NCBI RefSeq assembly: GCF_900110225.1
Contig: NZ_FOCW01000001.1
Coordinates: forward strand, 248,001 to 312,000
Source: Allobrachymonas denitrificans DSM 15123
Lineage (GTDB): Bacteria; Pseudomonadota; Gammaproteobacteria; Burkholderiales; Burkholderiaceae_C
Direction: 5' to 3'
DNA length: 64,000 nucleotides
Part shown: piece after piece, positions 46,042-53,822 of the stretch
Position numbering within the stretch: the first letter of the stretch is position 1
How the letters are laid out: every line of letters begins with the position of its first letter
The notes under the pieces: model-generated
Told to the model about the DNA's origin: nothing
Seen by the model: only the letters and a program-made list of their open reading frames with translations
Database searches by the model: none
Made by a program: the position numbers and the translations under genes

Positions 46042-47172
46042 TTACTTGCGCTTGCGGCGGGCCTTCACGCCATCCGACAGCAGCTGCAGCGCCTGGATGG
46101 AGTCATCCCAGCCCAGGCAGGCATCGGTGATGCTCTTGCCGTATTCCAGATCCTTCACATTGTCCTTGCCGGGCGTGAACTTCTGCGCGCCGCCATGGAT
46201 GTGGCTCTCGATCATCACGCCGAACACCTGCTTGGAGCCGTCCGCAATCTGGCCGGCAATGTCGCGTGCCACGTCAACCTGGCGCTCGTGCTTCTTGCTG
46301 CTGTTGGCGTGGCTGCAATCCACCATCACGCTGCCGTGCAGCTTGGCGCCTTCCAGCTCGTCGCAGGCATGCTTTACGCTGCCGGCGTCGAAGTTGGTGT
46401 TCTTGCTGCCGCCGCGCAGGATCACGTGGCAGTCCGGGTTGCCGTCGGTCTGCACGATGGCCACATGGCCGCTCTTGTGCACCGACAGGAAGTGGTGGCC
46501 GCGCGAGGCTGCCTGGATGGCGTCGGTGGCGATCTTGATGTTGCCGTCGGTGCCGTTCTTGAAGCCGATCGGGGCCGACAGGCCGCTGGCCAGTTCGCGG
46601 TGCACCTGGCTCTCGGTGGTGCGTGCGCCGATGGCGCCCCAGCTGATCAGGTCACCGATGTACTGGGGAGAAATCACGTCCAGGAACTCGCTGCCGGCGG
46701 GCAGGCCCATGCGGTTGATGTCGATCAGCAGCTGGCGGGCAATGCGCAGGCCTTCGTCGATGCGGCAGCTCTCGTCCAGGTAGGGGTCGTTGATCAGGCC
46801 CTTCCAGCCGACGGTGGTGCGGGGCTTCTCGAAGTAGACGCGCATCACGATTTCCAGCGTGTCCTTGTAGGTCTCGCGCAGCTGCACCAGGCGCTTGGCG
46901 TAGTCGATGGCGGCGGCCGGATCGTGGATGGAGCACGGGCCGATGATCACCAGCAGGCGGTCATCCTTGCCGCGCATGATGTCGTGGATGGTTTTGCGCG
47001 TCTTGCCGATCAGCGACTCGACGGGCGAACCCTTGATCGGGAAGAAGCGGATCAGGTGTTCCGGAGGAGGCAGCATGGTGAGGTTCTTGATGCGGGCGTT
47101 GTCGGTCTGGCTGGTCTTGTCGGCCGGCTGCGCATACAAGGCATTGTCTTGGGACTTGGGAGACATCTGCAA
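46042..47172 (-). CDS. aroG: 3-deoxy-7-phosphoheptulonate synthase, class I (AroF/G/H type)
   Basis: Joins phosphoenolpyruvate and erythrose 4-phosphate in the first step of aromatic amino acid synthesis. The 376-residue barrel enzyme has VIIGPCSIHDPAAA, RVYFEKPRTTVGWKG, PAGSEFLDVISPQY, SAPIGFKNGTDG, HVILRGGSKNTNF, VDCSHANSSK, and MIESHIHGGAQKF. Feedback-sensitive enterobacterial homologues share all of these. The N-terminal 25 residues are longer than in E. coli. A leader peptide and terminator lie between its promoter and the ATG, pointing to attenuation by aromatic amino acids. Confidence 0.96.
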   Translation of the reverse strand: MQMSPKSQDNALYAQPADKTSQTDNARIKNLTMLPPPEHLIRFFPIKGSPVESLIGKTRKTIHDIMRGKDDRLLVIIGPCSIHDPAAAIDYAKRLVQLRETYKDTLEIVMRVYFEKPRTTVGWKGLINDPYLDESCRIDEGLRIARQLLIDINRMGLPAGSEFLDVISPQYIGDLISWGAIGARTTESQVHRELASGLSAPIGFKNGTDGNIKIATDAIQAASRGHHFLSVHKSGHVAIVQTDGNPDCHVILRGGSKNTNFDAGSVKHACDELEGAKLHGSVMVDCSHANSSKKHERQVDVARDIAGQIADGSKQVFGVMIESHIHGGAQKFTPGKDNVKDLEYGKSITDACLGWDDSIQALQLLSDGVKARRKRK

Positions 47173-47229
47173 AACTCCTTTGGAGGGAAATGGATCGGGA
47201 AGAAACGTTGGGGAACAGGGACGAAAAAA

Positions 47230-47254
47230 AACCGCCAGGGGGCACCGGGCGGTT
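47230..47254 (-). terminator. Attenuator terminator in the aroG leader
   Basis: On the minus strand AACCGCC (47254-47248) pairs with GGCGGTT (47236-47230), followed by a long run of T (47229-47224). It lies 27 bases after the leader-peptide stop and 58 bases before the aroG ATG, so it can stop transcription before aroG. Confidence 0.88.
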
Positions 47255-47281
47255 CATGAGGGTTGCGCTCTACAGCTGTGC

Positions 47282-47347
47282 TTAAGCCTCTCGTCCGCCA
47301 AAGACTGAGAACCAAAAGCCAAAATAAAAAGCGCGTGAAACTTGCAT
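47282..47347 (-). CDS. Leader peptide rich in Phe/Tyr/Trp controlling aroG
   Basis: A 21-codon ORF with ATG at 47347 and TAA at 47284-47282. Residues 7-16 read FYFGFWFSVF: five Phe, one Tyr and one Trp in ten codons, followed by GGREA. It is followed by a terminator hairpin and then aroG. This is the classic layout of ribosome-mediated attenuation, in which stalling at scarce aromatic codons would block terminator formation. No Shine-Dalgarno is visible, and the -10 element ends only seven bases before the ATG, so it may be translated from a nearly leaderless RNA. Confidence 0.85.
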   Translation of the reverse strand: MQVSRAFYFGFWFSVFGGREA

Positions 47348-47354
47348 GGAACCG

Positions 47355-47385
47355 AATATACCACGAAGTCTGACGCATCTGTCAA
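47355..47385 (-). promoter_or_regulatory. Promoter of the aroG leader
   Basis: On the minus strand a perfect -35 TTGACA (47385-47380) is followed by -10 TATATT (47360-47355) at 19-base spacing, or GTATAT at 18. It is the best sigma-70 promoter upstream of aroG. Confidence 0.75.
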
Positions 47386-47495
47386 TTTCAGGTTGCGTTT
47401 TTTTACAAATTTACAAATTCGGGCTGCCCATAGCTCGGCCCATGCGCCCTGCTGGGCCGCGTCACACACCCGTCCTGGCGCGCTTCGAGGCTTCT

Positions 47496-49019
47496 TCAGG
47501 CGGTGCCGCCGACGGTCAGTCCGTTGATGCGCATGGTCGGCTGACCCACGCCCACCGGCACGCTCTGGCCTTCCTTGCCGCAGGTGCCGACGCCGCTGTC
47601 CAGGCGCATGTCATTGCCGATCATGGCCACGCGCGTGAGCGCATCCGGGCCGTTGCCGATCAGCGTGGCGCCCTTGACAGGGTACTGCAGCTTGCCGTCT
47701 TCCACCCACCAGGCCTGGCTGGCGGAGAACACGAACTTGCCGCTGGTGATGTCGACCTGGCCGCCCCCGAAGTTGCTGGCGTACAGGCCCTTCTTCAGGC
47801 TGCCGATGATGGCCTGCGGATCCTCGTTGCCGCCCAGCATGTAGGTGTTGGTCATGCGTGGCATGGGGGTGTGGGCGTAGCTTTCGCGGCGGCCGTTGCC
47901 GGTGGTCTTGCCGCGCATCAGGCGCGCGTTCATGCGGTCCTGCAGGTAGCCCACGAGGATGCCGTCTTCGATCAGCACGGTGCGCTGCGTCGGGTTGCCT
48001 TCGTCATCCACGTTCAGGCTGCCGCGGCGGTCGGGCAGGGTGCCGTCGTCCAGCACGGTCACGCCCTTGGCCGCCACGCGCTGGCCGATGCGGCCGGTGA
48101 AGGCGCTGCTGCCCTTGCGGTTGAAGTCGCCTTCCAGCCCGTGGCCGATGGCTTCGTGCAGCAGCACACCGGGCCAGCCGGCACCGAGTACCACGTCCAT
48201 TTCACCGGCGGGAGCAGGGCGCGCTTCCAGATTGGTCAGGGCCGCGTTGACGGCCTCGTCCACATACTGCGCCAGCAGGGCGTCGTCGAAATAGTCCAGG
48301 CCCAGACGGCCGCCGCCGCCGGCGGAGCCCACCTCGCGGCGTGTCTTTCCGCCCTGTTCCTGTTCGGCGATCACCGTCAGGCTCATGCGCACCAGCGGGC
48401 GCACGTCGGCCGCCAGCGTGCCATCGGCGCGGGCCACCAGCACCACGTCATGCTCGGCGGCCAGGCCGGCCATCACCTGCTTGATGCGCGGATCCTTGGC
48501 GCGCGCCATTTTCTCGATGCGCTCCAGCAGTGCCACCTTGGCGGCGCTGTCCAGCGTGGGAATCGGGTTGAGTGCCGCATACAGCTGGCGGCTGCGCGCC
48601 ACCTTCTCGGCCTTGGCCTTGACGCTGGTCTTGACGCGGCCCTGCTTGCCGGTGGCACCAATGGCGCGCACCGTGCGCACCGCATCCATCAGCGAGGCAA
48701 AGGAGATGTCATCCGAATAGGCAAAGGCGGTTTTCTCGCCGGAAACGGCACGCACGCCCACGCCCTGGTCGATGCTGAAACTGCCCGTCTTGACGATGCC
48801 TTCCTCCAGGCTCCAGCCTTCGCTGCAGGTGGTCTGGAAATACAGGTCGGCATCATCCACCTTGCGCGTGTGCATGGCGGCCAGCGCCTTGTGCAGGTGG
48901 TGGCGCGTCAGGCCGAAGGGTTCGAGCAGCAGCGATTCGGCAATGGCCAGGCGCTCGCGCGTGCCTTTGACCGAGGGGGAAGCCACTGCAGGAGCGGCAA
49001 AGGGGACACTCATGTTCAT
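47496..49019 (-). CDS. tldD: Metalloprotease TldD
   Basis: A 507-residue protein of the TldD/PmbA family. TldD with TldE forms a zinc protease that degrades unfolded peptides and processes microcin or other RiPP precursors. The zinc motif is VLLHEAIGHGLEGDF. Other family blocks are GVRAVSGEKTAFAYSDD near residue 89, GRIGQRVAAKGVTVLDDGTLPDRRGS, MNARLMRGKTTGNGRRE and the closing VGQPTMRINGLTVGG. The partner tldE is not in the window. ATG 49013 (MSVPF) is an alternative start. It ends 148 bases before the aroG leader ORF. Confidence 0.95.
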   Translation of the reverse strand: MNMSVPFAAPAVASPSVKGTRERLAIAESLLLEPFGLTRHHLHKALAAMHTRKVDDADLYFQTTCSEGWSLEEGIVKTGSFSIDQGVGVRAVSGEKTAFAYSDDISFASLMDAVRTVRAIGATGKQGRVKTSVKAKAEKVARSRQLYAALNPIPTLDSAAKVALLERIEKMARAKDPRIKQVMAGLAAEHDVVLVARADGTLAADVRPLVRMSLTVIAEQEQGGKTRREVGSAGGGGRLGLDYFDDALLAQYVDEAVNAALTNLEARPAPAGEMDVVLGAGWPGVLLHEAIGHGLEGDFNRKGSSAFTGRIGQRVAAKGVTVLDDGTLPDRRGSLNVDDEGNPTQRTVLIEDGILVGYLQDRMNARLMRGKTTGNGRRESYAHTPMPRMTNTYMLGGNEDPQAIIGSLKKGLYASNFGGGQVDITSGKFVFSASQAWWVEDGKLQYPVKGATLIGNGPDALTRVAMIGNDMRLDSGVGTCGKEGQSVPVGVGQPTMRINGLTVGGTA

Positions 49020-49107
49020 GCACGGATTGTAGGGGCAGGAAGCAAAACAGCCATTGCCCGCAGGGCGTGCGGGGCAATGGCTGTGCGGAACAGGAACCGG
49101 TGCGGAA

Positions 49108-49446
49108 TCAGGCGCTGGTCAGGTCGTTCACGGCGGCGCCGGGCGCGTTGGTCTTGACCGACTCGATGCCGGCATCGCGCGTGGCTTCGCTGGAGTACAT
49201 CTGGCTCTGGCCGATGACCTGGCCGTTGGTGGCCTTGAGCGTGAAGTAGGGGGAGCCGTCCTTGGCGCTCAGACGGTCATAGCGCGCATCTTCGGGTGCA
49301 TTCTTCTTGACGGATTCGATGCCGTTGGTGGCGCTGGCCTTGGCTTCGTACATTTCGCTGTTCAGGATGACCTGGCCATTGCCGGCCTTGAGCGAGAAGA
49401 AGAATTTGCCGTTGCTGGATTTTTTCAGGTCGAACTGGGCGGCCAT
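49108..49446 (-). CDS. yegP: YegP-like protein with two DUF1508 repeats
   Basis: A 112-residue protein with two tandem copies of the DUF1508 unit: FDLKKSSNGKFFFSLKAGNGQVIL and AKDGSPYFTLKATNGQVIGQSQMY, each followed by an A-x-x-x-G-I-E-S-V-K segment. This is the full YegP architecture. The family is small and of unknown function; expression in other bacteria responds to stress. The start at 49446 has GGAGCATCTCC 4-14 bases upstream. It stands alone between rodA and tldD. Confidence 0.92.
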   Translation of the reverse strand: MAAQFDLKKSSNGKFFFSLKAGNGQVILNSEMYEAKASATNGIESVKKNAPEDARYDRLSAKDGSPYFTLKATNGQVIGQSQMYSSEATRDAGIESVKTNAPGAAVNDLTSA

Positions 49447-49610
49447 GGAGATGCTCCTTGCGTGCTGGAAGAAGAGGGGGCAAAGCCCTGCCGGGCTTGC
49501 GTGGAAACTGCCAGCACCATGGTAGCGTGCTCCCGAGGCGGTTGTGCCATTGCCCGCTTGATGGTTCTCCCGCATTTCGCGGCATTTGTCACGCCGCGAC
49601 CATGCCGGAG

Positions 49611-50765
49611 TCAGGTGCGGAAGGTGCGCTTGTCCCGCGCGATGGCAAACAGGATGCCGAGCGACAGCCCCAGCGTCACCATGGCGGTGCCGCCGTAGCT
49701 GACGAAGGGCAGGGGCACGCCCACCACCGGCAAGATGCCGCTGACCATACCCATGTTCACGAAGGCGTAGGTGAAGAAGATGACGCCGATGGCCCCGGCC
49801 AGCAGGCGACCGAACTGCGTGCTGGCGTTGGCGGCAATGTAGAAGATGCGGAAGATCAGGAACAGGTAGGCTGCCAGCAGTGCCAGATTGCCCACCATGC
49901 CGAACTCTTCGGAATAGGCGGCGAAGATGAAGTCGGTGGTGCGCTCGGGAATGAATTCGAGGTGCGTCTGCGTGCCCTGCATGAAGCCCTTGCCCCAGAT
50001 GCCGCCCGAGCCGATCGCGATCATGCCCTGCAGGATGTGGAAGCCCTTGCCCAGCGGATCGCGTGTGGGGTCGAGCAGGGTGCAGACGCGCTGGCGCTGG
50101 TACTCGTGCAGCACATGCCAGTCCACGCCCGGCTTGCACAGGCTGGGCTCGAAGGCGATCAGCAGGCCAATGCCGACGGCGCCCAGCAGCACGGGCGGAA
50201 TTACCAGCTTCCAGCTCAGGCCGGCGAAGAAGATGACGGCGCCGCCGGCCATCATCACCAGCAGCGAGGTGCCCAGGTCGGGCTGCTTCATGATCAGTCC
50301 CACCGGCAGCATCAGCAGCAGGCCGGCGATGATGAAGTCCATGGCGTAGAGCGTGCCCTCGCGCCGCTGGAACCACCAGGCCAGCATCAGCGGCATGGAG
50401 ATCTTGAGCAGCTCGCTGGGCTGGATCACCACGCCCACGTTGATCCAGCGTGTGGCGCCTTTCTTGGTGATGCCGAACAGCAAGACCGCCACCAGCAGCA
50501 CCACGCCCAGCGTGTATAGCGGCACGGCCAGCTGGGCCAGGCGCTGCAGCGGAATCTGCGCCACCACGAAGATGATGCCGGCCGCCAGTAGCATGTTGCG
50601 GCCGTGATCGACAAAGCGCGTGCCGTGGTCGAAGCCGGACGAGTACATGGCCGTGAGGCCAATGCCCATCAACAGCAGGATCGCCAGGGTGAGCAGGGGA
50701 TCGAACCCCTTGAACAGCGCAAAAGCAGACCGCCACAGCGGCGGCCGGTCGAGAACAGCAGACAT
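49611..50765 (-). CDS. rodA: Rod shape-determining protein RodA (SEDS glycosyltransferase)
   Basis: A 384-residue inner-membrane protein with about ten transmembrane helices that polymerises lipid II for the elongasome with PBP2. SEDS hallmarks are present: KGATRWINVGVVIQPSELLKI in the middle, KQPDLGTSLL, and EERTTDFIFAAYSEEFG-type extracellular segment (here PERTTDFIFAAYSEEFGMVG). The end has GVPLPFVSYGGTAMVTLGLSLGI. It usually follows mrdA and mreBCD; here it is separated from them and divergent from an enoyl-CoA hydratase. Confidence 0.96.
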   Translation of the reverse strand: MSAVLDRPPLWRSAFALFKGFDPLLTLAILLLMGIGLTAMYSSGFDHGTRFVDHGRNMLLAAGIIFVVAQIPLQRLAQLAVPLYTLGVVLLVAVLLFGITKKGATRWINVGVVIQPSELLKISMPLMLAWWFQRREGTLYAMDFIIAGLLLMLPVGLIMKQPDLGTSLLVMMAGGAVIFFAGLSWKLVIPPVLLGAVGIGLLIAFEPSLCKPGVDWHVLHEYQRQRVCTLLDPTRDPLGKGFHILQGMIAIGSGGIWGKGFMQGTQTHLEFIPERTTDFIFAAYSEEFGMVGNLALLAAYLFLIFRIFYIAANASTQFGRLLAGAIGVIFFTYAFVNMGMVSGILPVVGVPLPFVSYGGTAMVTLGLSLGILFAIARDKRTFRT

Positions 50766-50901
50766 GGGGCTGCATTATCCCAGTTCCGGCCTGTGCGCGG
50801 GTGCGCTTTTGGGGGCTGCGGCGTGCATGGAGTACCCGCGCAACAGGGTATAGTCATGGAGTCCATTTTTTCACTCACAAAAACCCTGCGAGGAGCGACC
50901 C

Positions 50902-51681
50902 ATGACCTATGAATGCATTACCACCCGCGTCGAAGCCGAGAAGGTTGGCGTTATCACGCTGAACCGTCCCAAGGCGCTCAACGCCCTGAACGACACGCTG
51001 ATGAACGAGCTGGGCCAGGCCCTGCAGGCGTTTGACGCCGACGACGCCATCGGCTGCATGGTCATCACCGGCAGCGAGAAGGCCTTTGCCGCTGGCGCGG
51101 ACATCACGCTGATGGCCAAGTACGGCTTTGCCGACGCCTACGGCGGTGACTTCATCACCCGCAACTGGGAAACCATCCGCACCATCCGCAAGCCGGTGAT
51201 CGCTGCCGTGAGCGGCTTCGCCCTGGGCGGTGGCTGCGAACTGGCCATGATGTGCGATTTCATCATCGCTGCTGACAACGCCAAGTTCGGCCAGCCCGAA
51301 ATCAAACTGGGCGTGATTCCTGGTGCCGGTGGCACGCAGCGCCTGCCGCGCGCCGTGGGCAAGAGCAAAGCCATGGACATGTGCCTGACCGCCCGCATGA
51401 TGAACGCCGAGGAAGCCGAGCGCGCCAGCCTGGTGAGCCGCGTGGTGCCGCTGGACAAGCTGATGGAAGAGACCCTGGCTGCCGCCATCACCATCGCCAG
51501 CATGCCGCGCCTGACGGCCATCGCCTGCAAGGAATCCGTGAACCGTGCCTTCGAAGGTTCGCTGAACGACGGCGTGTGGTTCGAGCGTCGCCTGTTCCAC
51601 AGCCTGTTCGCCACCAACGACCAGAAGGAAGGCATGGCCGCCTTCGTCGAGAAGCGTCCGGCCAACTTCACCAACAACTGA
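50902..51681 (+). CDS. Enoyl-CoA hydratase
   Basis: A 259-residue crotonase-fold protein that hydrates 2-enoyl-CoA in beta-oxidation. Features in order: [11 protein letters not shown], the oxyanion-hole loop [23 protein letters not shown] with one catalytic glutamate and [24 protein letters not shown] with the second. Both glutamates are present, so true hydratase activity is expected rather than an isomerase. AGGAG precedes the ATG. No other fatty-acid genes adjoin, so the natural substrate is open (PaaF/FadB1-like). Confidence 0.93.
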   Translation: MTYECITTRVEAEKVGVITLNRPKALNALNDTLMNELGQALQAFDADDAIGCMVITGSEKAFAAGADITLMAKYGFADAYGGDFITRNWETIRTIRKPVIAAVSGFALGGGCELAMMCDFIIAADNAKFGQPEIKLGVIPGAGGTQRLPRAVGKSKAMDMCLTARMMNAEEAERASLVSRVVPLDKLMEETLAAAITIASMPRLTAIACKESVNRAFEGSLNDGVWFERRLFHSLFATNDQKEGMAAFVEKRPANFTNN

Positions 51682-51793
51682 TGGTTGTTGCAGCCCGCCG
51701 GCAGGGATGCTGGCGGGTGTCTGCGAAAATTTTGCAACACAGCAGGCAAACATGACGCAGGCATGAAAAAACGCTGCTACAATAGCGGTCTTC

Positions 51794-51870
51794 GGCGCTT
51801 TAGCTCAGTCGGTTAGAGCGATGGAATCATAATCCACAGGTCCGCGGTTCGAATCCGTGAAGCGCCACCA
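51794..51870 (+). tRNA. tRNA-Met (anticodon CAT)
   Basis: A 77-base cloverleaf with CCA encoded. The acceptor GGCGCTT/AAGCGCC is perfect, D-stem GCTC/GAGC, anticodon loop ATCATAA, and T-stem CGCGG/CCGTG with one G-T. The top anticodon-stem pair is an A-C mismatch. Elongator Met is most likely; a lysidine-modified Ile tRNA also has CAT and cannot be strictly excluded. TACAAT at 51778-51783 is a good -10 element. Confidence 0.95.
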
Positions 51871-51876
51871 AATCTG

Positions 51877-51914
51877 AAAAGCACCTCGGTGAGAAATCAC
51901 CCAGGTGCTTTTTC
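51877..51914 (+). terminator. Intrinsic terminator of tRNA-Met
   Basis: AAAAGCACCT (51877-51886) pairs with AGGTGCTTTT (51903-51912), with an inner GGTGA/TCACC stem, followed by TTTC. It starts six bases after the tRNA. Confidence 0.9.
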
Positions 51915-52075
51915 TTTGCCCGCGCCGGCACTCCTCTTTTCTTGATTCCAGCGGCATTAACGCCAGTGGCATTCGGCGCAAATGGCAACCCGTGCCAAAA
52001 TCGGCCGAAATTGCATTGCATTCAGTATGGGCGAGTCACAAGCACGTCCCCATTGACAAGAGGAATCCCACACCC

Positions 52076-53353
52076 ATGGAAATCGCACTCAACGGCTACT
52101 ACACCATGATTCTGGCCACGCTGGTATTGCTGCTAGGCCGCTTCCTGATCGTGAAGATCAGGTTTCTGTCGGACTTCAACATTCCCGAGCCGGTGGCGGG
52201 CGGCCTGGTGGCCGGGTTGCTGGTGGTGGTGCTCAATGCCTTTTTCGGGCTGACCTTCAAGTTCGAGACGCAGCTGCAGACCGCCTTCATGCTGATGTTC
52301 TTCTCGTCGATCGGCCTGAGTGCGGATTTCAGCCGGCTGAAAGCGGGCGGCAAGCCCCTGGCCATTTTCCTGATGGTGGTGGCCGCCTTCATCCTGCTGC
52401 AGAACGTGGTGGGCGTGGGCATGGCGTCCGTGCTGGGGCTGGAGCCGCTGATCGGCCTGGTGACAGGCTCCATCACGCTGACTGGCGGGCATGGCACGGC
52501 CGGTGCCTGGGGGCCGGTGCTCGAGAGCCGCTACGGCATCACCGGTGCCACCACGCTGGGCATTGCAACGGCCACCTTCGGTTTGGTGGCTGGCGGCCTG
52601 ATCGGCGGGCCGGTGGCGCGCTACCTGATCAAGAAGATCGGCCACCAGAAGCTACCCAAGCCCGAAAACCAGACCGAAGTGGAAGCCGTGGCCGCGTCGC
52701 AGTCGCTCTACAGCACGCGCCATACCGAAGAGGGTGATCAGCCCGACGAAGCCATGTTCGACAAGCCGGACGAAATCCGCCTGATCACGGCCTCGTCCAC
52801 CATCGAGACGCTGGCGCTGTTTGCGGGCTGCATGGCCTTTGCCGGCGTGATGACCACGGTGGCCAAGGGCACGGCATTCGAACTGCCCACCTTTGTCTGG
52901 GCGCTGGCCGGCGGCGTGATCATCCGCAACGTGCTGACCAACTTCTTCAAGTTCGACATGTTCGACCGCGCCATCGACGTGTTCGGCAACGCCTCGCTGT
53001 CACTGTTCCTGGCGATGGCGCTGCTCTCGCTGCGCCTGTGGGAACTGACCGATCTGGCCCTCCCGGTGATGGTGATCCTGGTGGTGCAGACGCTGGTGAT
53101 GATGCTCTACGCCAGCTTCGTTACCTTCCGGGTGATGGGCAGCGACTATGACGCGGCGGTGCTGGCAGCGGGCCACTGCGGCTTCGGCATGGGCGCCACG
53201 CCCACCGCCATTGCCAACATGCAGGCCATTACCGACCGCTACGGGGTGTCTTACAAGGCCTTCCTGATCGTGCCCATGGTGGGGGCGTTCTTTGTGGACT
53301 TGGTGAACGCGGCGATTCTGCAGGTGTTCACGCAGCTGCCGTTTCTGCGTTGA
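52076..53353 (+). CDS. gltS: Sodium/glutamate symporter GltS
   Basis: A 425-residue inner-membrane transporter with ten to twelve helices that imports glutamate with sodium. GltS hallmarks are GGLVAGLLVVVL, MLMFFSSIGLSADFSRLKAGGK, TGGHGTAGAWGPVLESRYGI and the second-half mirror GHCGFGMGATPTAIANMQA. The start MEIALNGYYTM at 52076 matches the family; the frame runs further upstream through the tRNA terminator without homology. A long hydrophilic loop (about 195-235) separates the two halves. Monocistronic and convergent with brnA. Confidence 0.95.
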   Translation: MEIALNGYYTMILATLVLLLGRFLIVKIRFLSDFNIPEPVAGGLVAGLLVVVLNAFFGLTFKFETQLQTAFMLMFFSSIGLSADFSRLKAGGKPLAIFLMVVAAFILLQNVVGVGMASVLGLEPLIGLVTGSITLTGGHGTAGAWGPVLESRYGITGATTLGIATATFGLVAGGLIGGPVARYLIKKIGHQKLPKPENQTEVEAVAASQSLYSTRHTEEGDQPDEAMFDKPDEIRLITASSTIETLALFAGCMAFAGVMTTVAKGTAFELPTFVWALAGGVIIRNVLTNFFKFDMFDRAIDVFGNASLSLFLAMALLSLRLWELTDLALPVMVILVVQTLVMMLYASFVTFRVMGSDYDAAVLAAGHCGFGMGATPTAIANMQAITDRYGVSYKAFLIVPMVGAFFVDLVNAAILQVFTQLPFLR

Positions 53354-53362
53354 GCCCAAGCC

Positions 53363-53659
53363 CTACGCGTGATGCTTCACCCAGGCTTTCAACGCTTCGT
53401 TGATGCGCGTTTGCCATCCAGCGCCGGAGGCCTTGAAGACATCGAGCACGGCGCTGTCAATGCGCAAGGTCACTTGCGTCTTGTTACCGCTACCTGCGGG
53501 GCGGCCACGACGTAGCCTGGGACGGGCCTCTTCCCATTCGGCATCAGTCAGTGGGCGTGCGTCCTGGTCAGCTTGTGCTGCTGCGGTAATCGTGGCGTCT
53601 TCAGCAGCAGAGGGGATTCGAAGCACTCTGCCCGTGCGGCTCTTGATAGTCTGTGGCAT
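53363..53659 (-). CDS. brnA: BrnA-like antitoxin without an intact toxin
   Basis: A 98-residue protein: central DAEWEEARPRLRRGRPAGSGNKTQVTLRIDSAVLDVFKA followed by GWQTRINEALKAWVKHHA. This is the BrnA ribbon-helix-helix antitoxin pattern. Normally brnT lies directly upstream and overlaps its start. Here only the last part of a brnT frame remains upstream, overlapping the ATG. The antitoxin itself looks complete, so it may survive as an autonomous repressor or a protection against other BrnT toxins. Confidence 0.85.
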   Translation of the reverse strand: MPQTIKSRTGRVLRIPSAAEDATITAAAQADQDARPLTDAEWEEARPRLRRGRPAGSGNKTQVTLRIDSAVLDVFKASGAGWQTRINEALKAWVKHHA

Positions 53660-53711
53660 AGCGTAGCACCTCTCTCGCGTTCGCTTTTCTCAGGCTGATG
53701 ATGCGACGTTC
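53601..53711 (-). pseudogene. brnT: Remnant of brnT toxin (C-terminal end only)
   Basis: On the minus strand the frame ending at 53601 reads ERRIISLRKANAREVLRYA at 53711-53655, which is the conserved end of BrnT toxins (R-x-I-S-x-R-K-A-x-x-R-E-x-x-x-Y). It overlaps the brnA start out of frame as in intact brnTA operons. Upstream of it the translated sequence loses BrnT character and hits a TAA at about 53790 with no start codon. An AT-rich stretch replaces the missing 60-70 residues, as after a deletion. Confidence 0.75.
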
Positions 53712-53822
53712 TGCGGGAGCAGAGGCAGGAAACGGGCCTCTGGGACGCGGATTGAAAAACGATTCTACCCAAATAAATACTAAAGAATTAATTTATTCGT
53801 GTTATTGTGCGTTGCTGCCGAC

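Noticed and set aside
46961-47257. 98-codon minus-strand frame starting MNRPVPPGGFFSS across the aroG leader, a possible second leader peptide
   Set aside because: It starts inside the attenuator stem and runs into aroG in another frame. The 21-codon ORF upstream with seven aromatic codons is the far better leader.
49447-50775. Upstream extension of the yegP frame (555 codons) through rodA
   Set aside because: Only the last 112 codons have YegP/DUF1508 character. The rest is out of frame with the clear rodA gene on the same strand.
51794-51870. tRNA-Met as a phage or island attachment site
   Set aside because: No integrase, no repeated 3' tRNA fragment was noticed nearby, and the downstream gene is gltS.
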